The notes beneath the pieces were generated by a model. The model saw only the letters and a program-made list of their open reading frames with translations. It made no database searches and was not told where the DNA came from. Position numbers and translations under genes: made by a program. From NCBI GenBank assembly GCA_023333565.1, contig JAJKFH010002198.1, forward strand, positions 1,426,001 through 1,490,000: a stretch of 64,000 nucleotides of DNA, in the 5' to 3' direction. The stretch is from Puffinus mauretanicus (taxonomy: Eukaryota > Chordata > Aves > Procellariiformes > Procellariidae). This document shows, in pieces, positions 39,965-51,120 of the stretch. Position 1 is the stretch's first letter. Every line of letters starts with the position of its first letter.

Positions 39965-42900
39965 AGCAGCATCTGTGGTAGTGATTAATAACACAAGTTC
40001 ACTGAAATCTGTTATGTGCATAATCAAAAACTTGTAGGAAGACAAGACTAGAATATGTCTAAGGAAGAGCGACCGTACAGAAATATATTCAGGAGTTTTA
40101 TGAAAATGGCTTTCCTTCCTGGCTATCTCTTGGAAATCTCTTGGAAAGAAGTACTATTGAAGTTGCATAGCAATGATTAGAACTAGTGAAATAAAGATTA
40201 GTAAGAATTTTCCAGGCAGCTCTATTTTAAGTAGTTGTTTTAATTAGGAAGCAGAGCAAAGTATACTGCTTGATTCCATCAGTTTATGAGGTACTTCTAT
40301 GACAACAAAGCTGTTTAAATCACGTTGAAATTTTTTCACAAAGCAATTTGAGGTACACAGAAGAGAAGTGTTTTCTCAGAAGAAAGAGTCGCTACTGTGT
40401 TTTCTGTCCCTAATTTCTGAGACAGGAGGGAAATTTGCTGTTCATGTCAAGAATGAGGAGAGGAAGTGTATAGCTGAAGACAAATGAAGTCCCAGCATGA
40501 GGTCCTTGCTGAGTGTTAGTAGTGGTCTTACCACAATGTGAAATCTGTTTCATGATACACTTGATAAATAGTCTCTGGAAACTGTCCCAGAAATGAACAT
40601 CCACTTAAAGACAAAAAGAAAAGAAACCCAATCTGGTTCCTCTAAGGTCAGAACTCTTGAGTCCAAAAAGTATCCATTGTCTTGCCAAACTTTGCAACAG
40701 TACCTGGGATTTGTAAGTGTGATTTTGTATGAGCATAATGTAATCCTAAGGCTGGGAATATATCTTAGTAGATTTGGGTCTTGAATATATGGTCAATTTG
40801 AATGGAACAGAATAGTTACAGAGAATATCTGTGTACAAGCTTGTAGTTAGGCAGGTACTGTAATTGTTTTGTAAATAGAGACAATAGATATTAATACAAT
40901 TACATTGTGGAGTACGTGTTGAAAAATATCCAACTTTTTAATTTATGTGGCATTGTACGCTGTTGTCTGGTGGCATGTTTTTGGTTGACTGGTGATTACT
41001 TATTATATGTATATAGGAAGCAACATAGACATGTGATAAGTATTGCTGGTACAGATACAAATAATATATTATTTAGAGGTATCCTGCTAGGTGTAATACA
41101 GCGTAAACATATACATTTGCTTTTCTTTTTAAGATGGTCCAAATGCATCTGGGGTTAGCCATCCCCTATTCCTCTTAAATGACATCTAACATTGACTCAT
41201 TTTGTGACTTTTCAAGCAACGTAATTTCTTTCTGCTTCAGTTTTAGCATTTTAGTACATGAAATTGTATTTACTGTCTTTAAATCTACCATTTTAAAGTG
41301 ATTTGAAATATTTAAATGAACTGCATGCAAAGAGAAAGTGGTGCTGTATTTGCAGATTTCAATCTGCCATTTTTACAGCCAGATAAATATAGTTGGCCAG
41401 CAGTTAAAATAATCAAACTAATTAAAATCATTCCCTGGAGAATATGCCCCTTAAGGAAGAAATCAAGTTACCAGGGTTCAGAAGATGACTTGTGATTTAG
41501 CTCCTAATTCTGTTGGTTCCAGCTATGATGAAAAAGACTTTGTCATTGTAGTCGCATCAGAAGACTGCAGACTTGTCTTTGCAAAAGGATAGCAAGGAAT
41601 AAATTCTAATAATTGTAATTGTTTGTATTTCTGTTGCTGCTAAAGTTATCCACAGACTAGTTTTGCATGGTGCTATTATCAAACGGTATATGTACACTTT
41701 ATAATAACAACTGTTACCATAACATCAGGATTTTCCGTGTTAGTGGGATGTTGTTTGATGACCTGCACCTCACTGCAAGTAAGCCGCACTTAGTCTAACT
41801 TTGCTTTACTAGGAGCTAGCGTGCATCTGGACTGTCTGGAACTTTTTTCCTGAGCAGTTACCTAGTATGGGCCTATCTGAGTGTTTGTTTCAGCTTGGAC
41901 ACGTTTATTGAAGTGATTGATCATGACACAGATTGAGCAGTCCATTTTATCTGTGTAGTGTATCTGCGTGCATGAAATTTCTCTTTGTCAAGGATGCTGG
42001 GTATTTGTGATGGTAAGAGAAGCAGAATAGCAAGTTCTGAGTTTTCATTTCTTGGTTGTTACTGCATGTTGGGAGCTAGCTATCTGAAAAACAACAAAAA
42101 AGTTATTAAGGACTCTTGCTTTTTCTAGAGCAGGCAAGACATCCCATGCCACAAGAATTTGAAACACTAAAAACATTTTCCTCCTGACTTAGGACAAGAA
42201 GCTAAATTCTCAGCTTTCTATGAACCAAAACTGTCAGGTTTTAATTAAAAAAAAAGTATTCCTGAGCAGAATGAAAAATGGAAAGTTTCTTTCTGGAAAA
42301 CATTGAAAATGGGACACTTAAGACTTTTAAAAAATTTTAGCTGCAACAAACAGGTTTTCCAAAAAGCCTACCCCTTTGACATTGAAAAAGTCCTGAAGAA
42401 GTTTTAATTTTATTTCCTGCCAGCTGTGTTCCTGACAAAAAGTAAGGTACATTAAATTAGAAAGTCACCCACACAGGAAGTAAAGGTAGTTCCATGCAGC
42501 TTACTGTGATTGGCAATCTATCACTGTGCAAATAAATGGACCATAGATACTAATTGATTTTCGCAAATTATCAAAATAATTTAAAATGGAATAATAGGAT
42601 CAAGAACAATTTCTTAACAGGAAATAAGAGCGCTCAAATGTATGATGAGTGCTACTTACACCGCCGCACGCATTTGGCAGAGCCTATTATAGGAATCTCC
42701 TGAGCTTCTCAGTAAAGGTCAGAAATTGACTTTATTGTTTAAAAATCTGCTTTCTAGACTTTGCAGTTGGAGAGTGAGCCTTGGTGTTACAAAACAAGCA
42801 TGTAAGCTGGCAGGAGTTATTCTGTTATCCATGATCCCAGCCCCACAGACTCAGCAGTCCCGGAGGCCAGAGGATATTGGCAGCTTTGAAGGCACAAAGC

Positions 42901-43659
42901 CCAGCGTTCCTGCCGTGCACTTTGCCATTTTGCTTCCCACACAGCATCCGTCTCTTTTTGCCATAGGGATGGAAGAAAGGTTTACTTTTTTCCCCTGTTA
43001 GGGAAGGTCACTGGAATACATGCTGCTTCCCTTCCACGGAGCAGGGGTGTAGACCACAGCGGGAAATGGGCAGAGCTGTTGCAGCAGATGCCGGGAAATC
43101 AGAAGGTGCAGGCTGGTGAGTTTGGTGTCTGAGGAACAGAGCAGAAACCCAGGACTCTTCAGGAATCCAGGTAGATGACACAAATTACTCAGAAGTTCCT
43201 CCCTTATTGGCAGGAAGGAGGACATGGACATTGCCAAGGCTTGGGTAGTGGAGTCAAACTAATTGGAAAGCATAGAGAATATGAGGGGAAAAAAAAAAAA
43301 AAGAGGAAAAGGAAGTTACTATTAACCTCCTCTCCCCCACCTACATTTTGTAGGATAATATTTTATCAATATAATAATATTAATAGGATAATATTTATAA
43401 GGCCTGGTAGTGTTTGAGTGTAGGAGCAGGCAAGTGGAACTCATGGATGTTTGATGAGTGTTTCACTGTTAGAATAATGTAATGGCTATGAAGGGTTTGA
43501 GTTGTTGCTGAGAATTTGGTTCCATTGTACCATATGGAAAACACCAGACATGGGGTATTTGCACCTGACAATTCAACCACCTTAGCCCTTCCTGAAATAT
43601 TTACCTTTTGAAGGATTTTGATGAAGTGCTTTGAAAATAAAAAAGCTGTTCTTATAATA

Positions 43660-43672
43660 GTATATATATATA
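43660..43672. repeat. Short TA microsatellite
   Basis: Six TA units followed by a T6 run. Ordinary simple repeat. Confidence 0.8.
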
Positions 43673-44399
43673 TTTTTTACAGACCTACAGAAGGGTCTGT
43701 AACCTTTTGTACTACAACAGCTATATATGTAGTTTTGATATACAAACACCAGCAAGGTATATGCATTTCAGGTATTTCAATATACCTGTCTGGATCTCAA
43801 TTTAGCCATCAATGCATGCGAATATTCCTTTTATGCATTAAATTGTCACAAATTGCATGGGAGTTAGCCATTTAAAACTGCTGCACAGCTTTCTAACTTG
43901 GGCTCTGAATATGTAACAGGCTTGTAGAAAATATTGAGAAGGTGGTTGATGATTAGGTTGTATTTTTCTTTCTCTTCAGAGCCAAATACCAAATTGATTT
44001 GTGCGTGTGGGGGTCTCATGGATATCAGCACCCCATCATGCTTGTCTGATGCCAGAATTTTTGCCCTTTAAGCTTTTATAACCGACTGTGAGATAGCTAA
44101 AATGTGGAAATACTTTATAGACCTATGGACCTCTGTAGACTCTTTACCTTATTGTCAAGACTATCTTGTAAGTTTTGGACTTATTATGGAAGGAATGGCT
44201 TGCAGATCTTAAACAAAATAAGTGTATAGTAAAATGCCTAGTTGTTGCCTGAACCACTTTATTTCAAGAACAGGGAATATTTCATGAATAGAGAAAAGGC
44301 ACTGGGCCAAACCTGCCCATTAATGGTTTGTTTACAGAAATTACACCTTCTGCTTTTCTTCCCACCCTTTATCCTCTCCTGATTTTTCTGATTGCTTTC

Positions 44400-44404
44400 A
44401 TCAG
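44400..44404. repeat. Left target-site duplication of the sense solo LTR
   Basis: ATCAG precedes the TGTACCGG start of the LTR and is repeated exactly at 44925-44929. Five bases is a usual duplication length for avian ERVL insertions. Confidence 0.9.
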
Positions 44405-44924
44405 TGTACCGGTTTCGGCTGGGATAGGGTTAAATTTCTTCCTAGTGCTGTGTTTTGGATTTAGTATGAGGAGAATGTTGATAACACACTGATGTTTTCA
44501 GTTGTTGCTAAGTGCCTTCATAGTCCAAGGACAGCTCCCGTGCCTACTGACTGAGCTAGGTACACAAGATAGGAGGGAACATAATCAGGACAGCCAGCCC
44601 AGCTGCTAATGGGGTATTCCATACCATGTGATGTCATGCTCAGTATATGAATGGTAGGCGTGATCCAGGAAGTACCGATCGCTACTTGGTTATCGGTCAG
44701 CGCAGGTGGTGAGCAATTGCATTGTGCATCACTCATTTTGTATATTCTATCATTATTTGTTATTATTATTTTCCCTTTTCTGTTCTATTAAACTGTCTTT
44801 ATCTCAACCCACAAGTTTTTCTCACTCTTACCCTTCCGATTCTCTCCCCGTCCCACTGTGGGGGTGGGGGGAGTGAGTGAGTGGCTGCGTGGTATTTGGC
44901 TGCCTGCCAGGTTAAACCACGACA
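44405..44924 (+). mobile_element. Solo LTR of an avian endogenous retrovirus (ERVL-like), sense
   Basis: 520 bp, TGTACCGGTTTCGGCTGG at the left and GGTTAAACCACGACA at the right, bounded by TG...CA and a perfect 5-bp duplication (ATCAG). Inside: a CRE-like TGATGTCA at 44629-44636, a TATA-like TATATGA just downstream, and a poly-A signal ATTAAA at 44787-44792 followed by CTGTCTTTATCTCAACCCAC. A G-rich block (GGGGGTGGGGGGAGTG) lies near 44860. No retroviral coding sequence adjoins, so recombination between two LTRs removed the provirus body. Same family as 38599-39188, opposite strand. Confidence 0.92.
44629..44636 (+). promoter_or_regulatory. CRE/AP-1-like palindrome in the sense LTR
   Basis: TGATGTCA, one transition away from the canonical cyclic-AMP element TGACGTCA. 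The change is what deamination of a methylated CpG would leave. It is followed by GCTCAG and a TATA-like TATATGA, so it sits in the expected U3 promoter position. Confidence 0.55.
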
Positions 44925-44929
44925 ATCAG
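44925..44929. repeat. Right target-site duplication of the sense solo LTR
   Basis: ATCAG immediately follows the terminal CA of the LTR, identical to 44400-44404. Confidence 0.9.
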
Positions 44930-45289
44930 TAATCATTTCAAGTTGAATTATCCTTGCTTCCATACTCTTCAGGGAAAAAAATTCTATCTTGGTTCTCTAT
45001 ACCCTTGTTTTCTCAGTAGTAGTATTTTTGTGTTCCTACTATCTGAATTCCAGAAGTGGGTGTTTTTAAACAATTTTATCAAGTCCTTTTATACTTATAA
45101 AGGCATCTATTCAATAGAACAAATCAGAATTCTGTCTTAATGAAAGGTGGAGGTGGAGTGACTCATCTGTTTTTGTGCCTGGGGTCAAATACAGTTTTAC
45201 AGAAATACTTAGGCCTTGGATGTTACCTACATCTTTTCAGACTGTTGATATATCATCTAAAAAATTTATCGTGTTTATCGTGAGTTCTA
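44930..45289. other. Unique spacer between LTR and CR1
   Basis: A+T-rich intronic sequence of about 360 bp with no recognisable feature. Confidence 0.55.
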
Positions 45290-45380
45290 AAATGACAAGC
45301 CACAAAACAGTCTAGGAGGTTCCTGGAGTGTGTGGAAGATAACTTCCTCACACAGCTGGTAAGCGAGCCTACCAGGGGAG

Positions 45381-45773
45381 GTGCTTCGCTTGACCTGCTG
45401 CTTTACAAACAGAGAAGGACTGGTGGGAGATGTGGTGGTTGGAGGCCGACTTGGGCTTAGTGACCATGAAATGATAGAATTCTTGATTCTTGGTGAAGTA
45501 AGGAGGTGGGTCAGCAAAACCGCTGCCATGGATTTCTGGAGGGCAGACTTTGGCCTGCTCAGGACACTGGTTGAGAGAGTCCCTTGGGAGACAGTCCTGA
45601 AGGGCAAAGGGGTCCAGGAAGGCTGGACATTCTTCAAGAAGGAAGTCTTAAAGGCACAGGAGCAGGCTGTCCCCGTGTGCTGTAAGAAGAACGGGTGGGG
45701 AAGACGACCGGCCTGGCTGAACAGGGAGCTTTTGCTGGGACTCAGGAAAAAAAAGAGAGTTTATCACCTTTGA
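45381..45773 (+). pseudogene. CR1 ORF2 endonuclease C-terminus and start of linker
   Basis: A 130-codon frame with TNREGLVGDVVVGGRLGLSD and HEMIEF, the C-terminal end of the CR1 endonuclease, then the linker (DFWRADFGLLRTL, RRPAWLNRELLLGLRKKKRV). A one-base shift near 45406 (LLLYKQRR versus LLLTNREG) separates it from the upstream endonuclease codons. The terminal TGA after VYHL is best explained as TGG to TGA, because KKGQATQEE, the expected linker, continues in the same frame. Confidence 0.88.
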
Positions 45774-45871
45774 AAGAAGGGGCAGGCAACTCAAGAAGAG
45801 CAACTCATTAGGTCATGCAGAGAGGAAATTAGAAGGCAAAAGCCCAGCTAGAACTCAACCTGGCCACTGTC

Positions 45872-46348
45872 ATGGGAGACAATAAAACATGTTCTTACAA
45901 ATATATTAATGACAAAAAGAGAGCTAAGGAAAATCTCCATCCTTTATTGGATGGGGTGGGGGGGACATTGCCACCAAGGATGAGGAAAAGGCTGAGATAC
46001 TTAATGCCTTCTTTGCCTCAGTCTTTAACGGTCAGAGCAGTTATCCTCAGGGTATTCAGCCTCCTGAGCTGGAAGACAGGGATGGAGAGCAGAATAAACC
46101 CCCCATTAATCCAAGAGGAAGCAGTTAACGGGATCCACGCGAGGGTACTGAGGGAGCTGGCGGAGGAGCTTGCCAAGCCACTCTCCATCACTAATCAGCA
46201 GTCCTGTTTAACAGGGGAGGTCCTGGACGACTGGAGGCTTGCCAATGTGATGCCCATCTACAAGAAGGGCCGGAAGGAGAATCTGGGGAACTACAGGCCT
46301 GTCAGCCTGACCTTGGTACCGGGAAGATTATGGAGCGGTTCATCCTGA
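45872..46348 (+). pseudogene. CR1 ORF2 linker and first reverse-transcriptase motifs
   Basis: A 158-codon frame: GDNKTCSYKYINDKKRAKEN (linker), EEAVNGI, then [20 protein letters not shown] and GNYRPVSLT, the N-terminal reverse-transcriptase motifs. Between about 45955 and 46105 the expected residues (DEEKAEILNAFFASVFNGQS) occur in another frame, bounded by a G7 run and a C6 run, so two compensating slippage events are likely. A one-base loss near 46316 ([10 protein letters not shown] instead of SLTSVPGKIMERF) separates it from the main polymerase frame. Confidence 0.88.
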
Positions 46349-47625
46349 GGGTGCTCACAAGGCATGTGCAGGACAACCAGGGGATCAGGCCCAGCCAGCA
46401 TGGGTTCATGAAAAGCAGGGGCTGCTTGACCAACCTGATCTCCTTCTATGACCAGGTGACCCACTTAGTGGATGAGGAAAAGGCTGTGGATGTGGTCTGT
46501 TTGGACTTTAGTAAAGCCTTTGACACTGTCTCCCACAACATTCTCCTAGAGAAGCTGGCAGCTCCTGGCTTAGACAGGTGTAGTCTTCGCTGGGTAAAAA
46601 ACTGGCTGGACGGCCAAGCCCAGAGAGTTGTGGTGAATGGAGTTAAATCCAGTTGGCGGCTGGTCACGAGCGGTGTTCCCCAGGGCTCAGTTTTGGGGCC
46701 GGTCCTGTTCAATATCTTTATCAATGATCTGGATGAGGGGATCGAGTGCTCCCTCAGTAAGTTTGCAGACAGCACCAAGTTGGGAGGTGTTGATCTGCTG
46801 GAGGGTAGGAAGGCTCTGCAGAGGGACCTGGACAGGCTGGATCGATGGGCTGAGGCCAATTGTATGAGGTTCAACAAGGCCAAGTGCCGGGTCCTGCACT
46901 TTGGCCACAACAACCCCAGGCAACGCTACAGGCTTGGGGAAGAGTGGCTGGAAAGCTGCCCAGAGGAAAAGGACCTGGGGGTGCTGATTGACAGCCGGCT
47001 GAACATGAGCCAGCAGTGTGCCCAGGTGGCCAAGAAGGCCAATGGCATCCTGGCCTGTATCAGAAATAGTGTGGCCAGCAGGAGTAGGGCGGTGATCGTG
47101 CCCCTGTACTCGGCACTGGTGAGGCCACACCTCAAATACTGTGTTCAGTTTTGGGCCCCTCACTACAAGAAGGACATTGAGGTGCTGGAGTGTGTCCAGA
47201 GAAGGGCAACGAAGCTGGTGAAGGGTCTGGAACACAAGTCTTATGAGGAGCGGCTGAGGGAACTGGGACTCTTTAGTCTGGAGAAGAGAAGGCTCAGGGG
47301 AGACCTTATCATGCTCTACAACTATCTGAAAGGAGATTGTAGTGAGGTGGGTGTTGGTCTCTTCTCCCAAGTAACTAGCGATAGGACGAGAGGAAATGGC
47401 CTCAAGTTGCGCCAAGGGAGGTTTAGATTGGACATTAGGAGAAATTTCTTTACTGAAAGAGTGGTCAGGCCTTGGAACAGGCTGCCCAGGGAAGTGGTTG
47501 AGTCACCATCCCTGGAAGTATTTAAAAGACGTGTAGATGTGGCGCTTGGGACGTGCTTTAGTGGGCATGGTGGTGTTGGGTTGACGGTTGGACTTGATGA
47601 TATTAGAGGTCTTTTCCAACCTTAA
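46330..47625 (+). pseudogene. CR1 ORF2 reverse transcriptase, 431-codon frame with altered active site
   Basis: Non-LTR reverse transcriptase that would copy CR1 RNA at a nicked target. Visible motifs by residue: SQHGF 22-26, [14 protein letters not shown] 56-69 (first catalytic Asp at 59), [17 protein letters not shown] 114-130, FADS 145-148, then the thumb and C-terminal blocks [60 protein letters not shown] and [20 protein letters not shown]. The active site is normally FADD; codon 46771-46773 is AGC (Ser), so one of the two paired catalytic aspartates is lost. The N-terminus of the domain is in another frame upstream, and the ATG used here is an internal one. Confidence 0.93.
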
Positions 47626-50600
47626 TGATTCTATGATTCTATGACACAGTTACAATGGTCAGTATTTGCATATGGACCTCAGCTACTCTGCTTGTGCTAT
47701 GGATTGGTTGCTCTGGACTGGAAGTAGATAAAAAATACGGTTGTTTTACAAAGAACATCATGTTGTTCAAGCAGGATTTAGAAGGCTAATCTTGATTTTT
47801 CGTCATGCTTACATGGAAGCTTCTGGCAAGCATGATGTCCCCAAATTTTGGACCATTTAAAGGCCAGTAATTGAGTCTATCGTTCCAGAAAATGTGTGGA
47901 AAATTGGTCATAGTAGCATTCACTCTTCTAGGACAGTTGCTGAAAGCAAATAGAATGCAGCTTGTCTCACTTTTTTTCTCTTGGTCTTAAAAATACATTT
48001 CTTCATGTTTAAAAAGAAAAAAAAAACCCAAAACAAGTGGGATGTCCATCTTTCTCTGTGTTTTGGTCATAGCTCTTTTCTCCTTTGGGCAGCCATGCAA
48101 GGGACAGGGAACACAGCTTCAGCAAGCAGTGGTATGCTGTTGAACTACTGAGCAGGTACCATTCAGCAATGGTTGTCCCGATCTCTGTCAGACCAGCATG
48201 AAGGTAATGTATGCATGAGTTGGATGGTCTGATATATTGTTTGATTTAATGTGATGTAGCTGAGATCTAGGACACTGTTTATAAATTACCTCTGCAATGG
48301 GTTAAAATAGTTCTGTAAATTAGTCTCAATTAGCAAAACTCTCTTCCTTTTATTCTGAGAAATGATGTGCCATGTTTGATCCAACCAGTCACCTAATTGG
48401 TTTTGGATTTAGTCTGATATAACTACACTTTTTTGATGATGCTTAAGCCTGTTATTTCTAATCATTAATGATGGCGTGTAAAATGGAAGTAAAATTAAAA
48501 AAAGGATCTGAAGAACTTTATACTGAGACAGCTATATTAAAATGGAATTGTATATTAGGCAGAAGAAAACTATAGGGCAGTTGATGAGCTATGTAACACA
48601 TGCTATTGCAGCAGGCTAGAGGTATACAGTTTTTAGAGAAATACTAAAACTGAGAATAAAGTGAACATCAAATACCTTTTGAAAACTTAGTTTAGTAAAG
48701 TCAAGATAAATTGATAGAGTAATAAATTTAAGCTAGCATGCTAACTGGAAAGTCCCAATTGAGAAACAAAAGACAACCTATGTTTTAGGAAAGGGAAAGG
48801 GACTTGTGAGCTCTCAGTTACAGGGAAGAATTGCAACAGACTCCTGAAAGGGAAGTGAGTTGGGAAGATGGAAGGCAGAATTAAAGCATTTTAACGAGAG
48901 AAGGAAAAGCATTACCAGACACTACTAGTTTAAAGGCTCCAAACTGCTGGAAGATACTCGCTTTTTGATCAAAGGCATTGCATGTTTTTGGAAACAGTAT
49001 CTGTTTGGATTATTTGGGAACAGTAATTATTCATTTAGGGATCAGAAAATAGGAAAAGCCTTCCTTAAAGAATATAAATTATTTAATGTGGAATAAGTGA
49101 TGACTTCCTGTGGAAGAAGCAGAATTTTGTAGGGAAAGTGTGTCTTAACTTCTCAGTGATGTGAGTTTTGAAGGGCTTCGATGTTCTAAATTAAGCTATT
49201 TGAATTATGGTTATCCAGGACGAGGTGTATGTCTAGACATTGTCTTTGTTCTCTGTGGTATTCTTACTAGATTGTAAGAATGACCTACCTCCTTAAATTG
49301 CTTTGGGAAAGAATCCAACACATGCATACTGTTACCCATTTACACTCATACTTGTGTATGTAATATTCTAATTAATTTCAGATGAAAAGAAAAGTCACTG
49401 CTGGATATTTGAAAAGTTTGAAAATTGAAATTTCCTTCCAATTTTATTTTTTTAAAGCAGAACAGAAAGCAAAATAAATATTGATGTGAGAGAGTGAAAT
49501 AGCAATTTAGTCCTGTATATAATACATCTATTTTAAATCAAATCATAATTGTTCTTCTGAGGAGTGGCCCCCAGTTTAAGGGTTTTGTGTCAAATATTGT
49601 TGGATCCTTTGTTATAAAAGATGAGATAAAATCTATAATTCAATGTTTGTGGAATGTTCTTCTGGCACACCTCTAGAGCCTGGCTATTTAGTCCACACCA
49701 TCAAACTTAGACATCAATATTTGCTGAGTCTCTATGCTCAGTTTATTACTAGTCAAGCCAAGATAGAAACTGTCTGTACTATCAGCACTCAAAAATGGAC
49801 TGCAGATGTGCAGGTAGATGTAGTGAGAGATGTAGAAGGCTAGGAATAAGAGGAGTAAATAAAATATAATTTTATGAATGATAATTTATGATCTTCTGTA
49901 CAAGATACCAGGTACAGATACAGATAATGATTTGTTTTAAAAATTGAAATGTCATTTGCAGTTTAGCAAGGGAATCGCTGAATTTAAATGCTCTTTTTTA
50001 TAATGAGCTAGCCAAACAGGACATTTAATTTACAAAAAAATAGCAAACAGAAAGAAAAAGGGAGACTGCACAGGTCACAAGCAAGAGTTCTTAAGTTTTG
50101 CATTAGCTACAGCAAGCATTTAAACAGGCAGAATATGTGGCAAAAAGAAAAATGGAATATATTAGTTGTAATATTTGCGGTAGATGTCCTCAGTCAGCTG
50201 AAACTCTTCTCAAATCAACATATCTGTCAAATAAAAAGGAGATTATAGCCCTGTGTCTCAGATCTAATAAAGATTTGGATCAGTATTGGAAACCTTGTTA
50301 GAACTATCTTTTCTATTATTTTGGGAAGGAAAAAGTTCTTTCTGCTGACATAATTTAAAAAATAAAATATGCTTTTCATCTGTGATTAGTATTGGTGACT
50401 TGGAAAGAAAGAAGCAGAAACAGAGAAATCCTAAATAACAAATTCTGCCTTAAATCAAAAGTGCTTTTTTTTCACTGGGCATTACTATTTCCAATATTCG
50501 ATTTTTCTCCTGTGAAATGAACACTGCAATTATAGTAGTAATAGAAGGAATAGATTCATTTGAAATATGTGTATACACAAAAAAAATACTTAAATACGTT

Positions 50601-50799
50601 TTACCGGAAGAAAAGCTTTATTAAAATCCATACAGATTTAACTAGAGCTTTCTTTACTCAGAATCTAAATAAATCACTGCACTAAATATATACCTCAGCA
50701 CTGATATATAAAGCATATGTCTCAACAGCTATTAAAAACAAATCAAGTTTTTATTATTATGGGTAAACAGTCTGAAACTATTAATTGTCTACAAACGAG

Positions 50800-51120
50800 A
50801 CAGCACCCAGCAAGGTCAGAGAAAACCAAGAAAAAAGCCAACCACCCCTGTCATCGGGTCAGACCCTGTGCTGCAACTGCGCTCGAGGAGATGGGAGTCC
50901 CACGCCGCCTCCTGCCACTGCCAGGAACTGGGGGCCCACAAGCAGGTACTTAGCGGAGCTGCCTCCTACTGAAGTGCAGAGCTTGGGATCCCCAAACTAC
51001 TCTCATCCAGCGCTACACTGTGTGCCCTGGTATCAAAGACAGACTCCCTCTGTGGCTGTTAGAGGCTTTGTTAATTGTGTCCGGAGTCTAACAAAATATG
51101 GGTGCACCCACTAGGATCTG
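50800..51120. other. G+C-rich, CpG-containing island of unknown origin
   Basis: Base composition changes abruptly from A+T-rich flanks to sequence such as CTGCGCTCGAGGAGATGGGA and CCCACGCCGCCTCCTGCC. Overlapping + strand frames of 78 and 109 codons exist but look like nothing I know. The palindrome GGGTGCACCC lies at its right edge. It could be a decayed LTR, an unrecognised exon or a regulatory element; I cannot decide. Confidence 0.4.

Larger units (their letters stand above)
39189..44399. other. Unique A+T-rich sequence, inferred RGS7 intron between the two LTRs
   Basis: No gene recognised. Holds a perfect hairpin at 39923-39964, an A14 run at 43289-43302, a TA run at 43660-43672 and a mildly G+C-richer patch at 42770-43250 without known similarity. 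Confidence 0.55.
45290..47644 (+). mobile_element. CR1 LINE, sense, 5'-truncated, longest copy in the window
   Basis: About 2.35 kb. It begins inside the ORF2 endonuclease (CTAGGAGGTTCCTGGAGTG, residues RFLECVEDNFLTQLV in one frame) and runs through linker, reverse transcriptase and C-terminus to the 3' end, which is marked by ATGATTCTATGATTCTATGA. Full CR1 elements are about 4.5 kb, so ORF1 and most of the endonuclease are absent, the usual result of incomplete reverse transcription. ORF2 is broken by several one-base shifts and a stop, and the polymerase active site is altered, so the copy is inactive. No target duplication found. Confidence 0.96.

Noticed and set aside
44860..44880. Second G-quadruplex in the sense LTR
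   Set aside because: Only two long G runs lie close together (GGGGGTGGGGGG); the following GAGTGAGTG repeats do not supply clear third and fourth G3 runs.
46687..47415. 242-codon minus-strand frame
   Set aside because: It is exactly antisense to the CR1 reverse-transcriptase frame and mirrors its codon structure; not a gene.
50785..51114. 109-codon plus-strand frame in the G+C-rich island
   Set aside because: Overlaps another open frame and matches nothing known; high G+C lowers stop-codon frequency, so openness is weak evidence.
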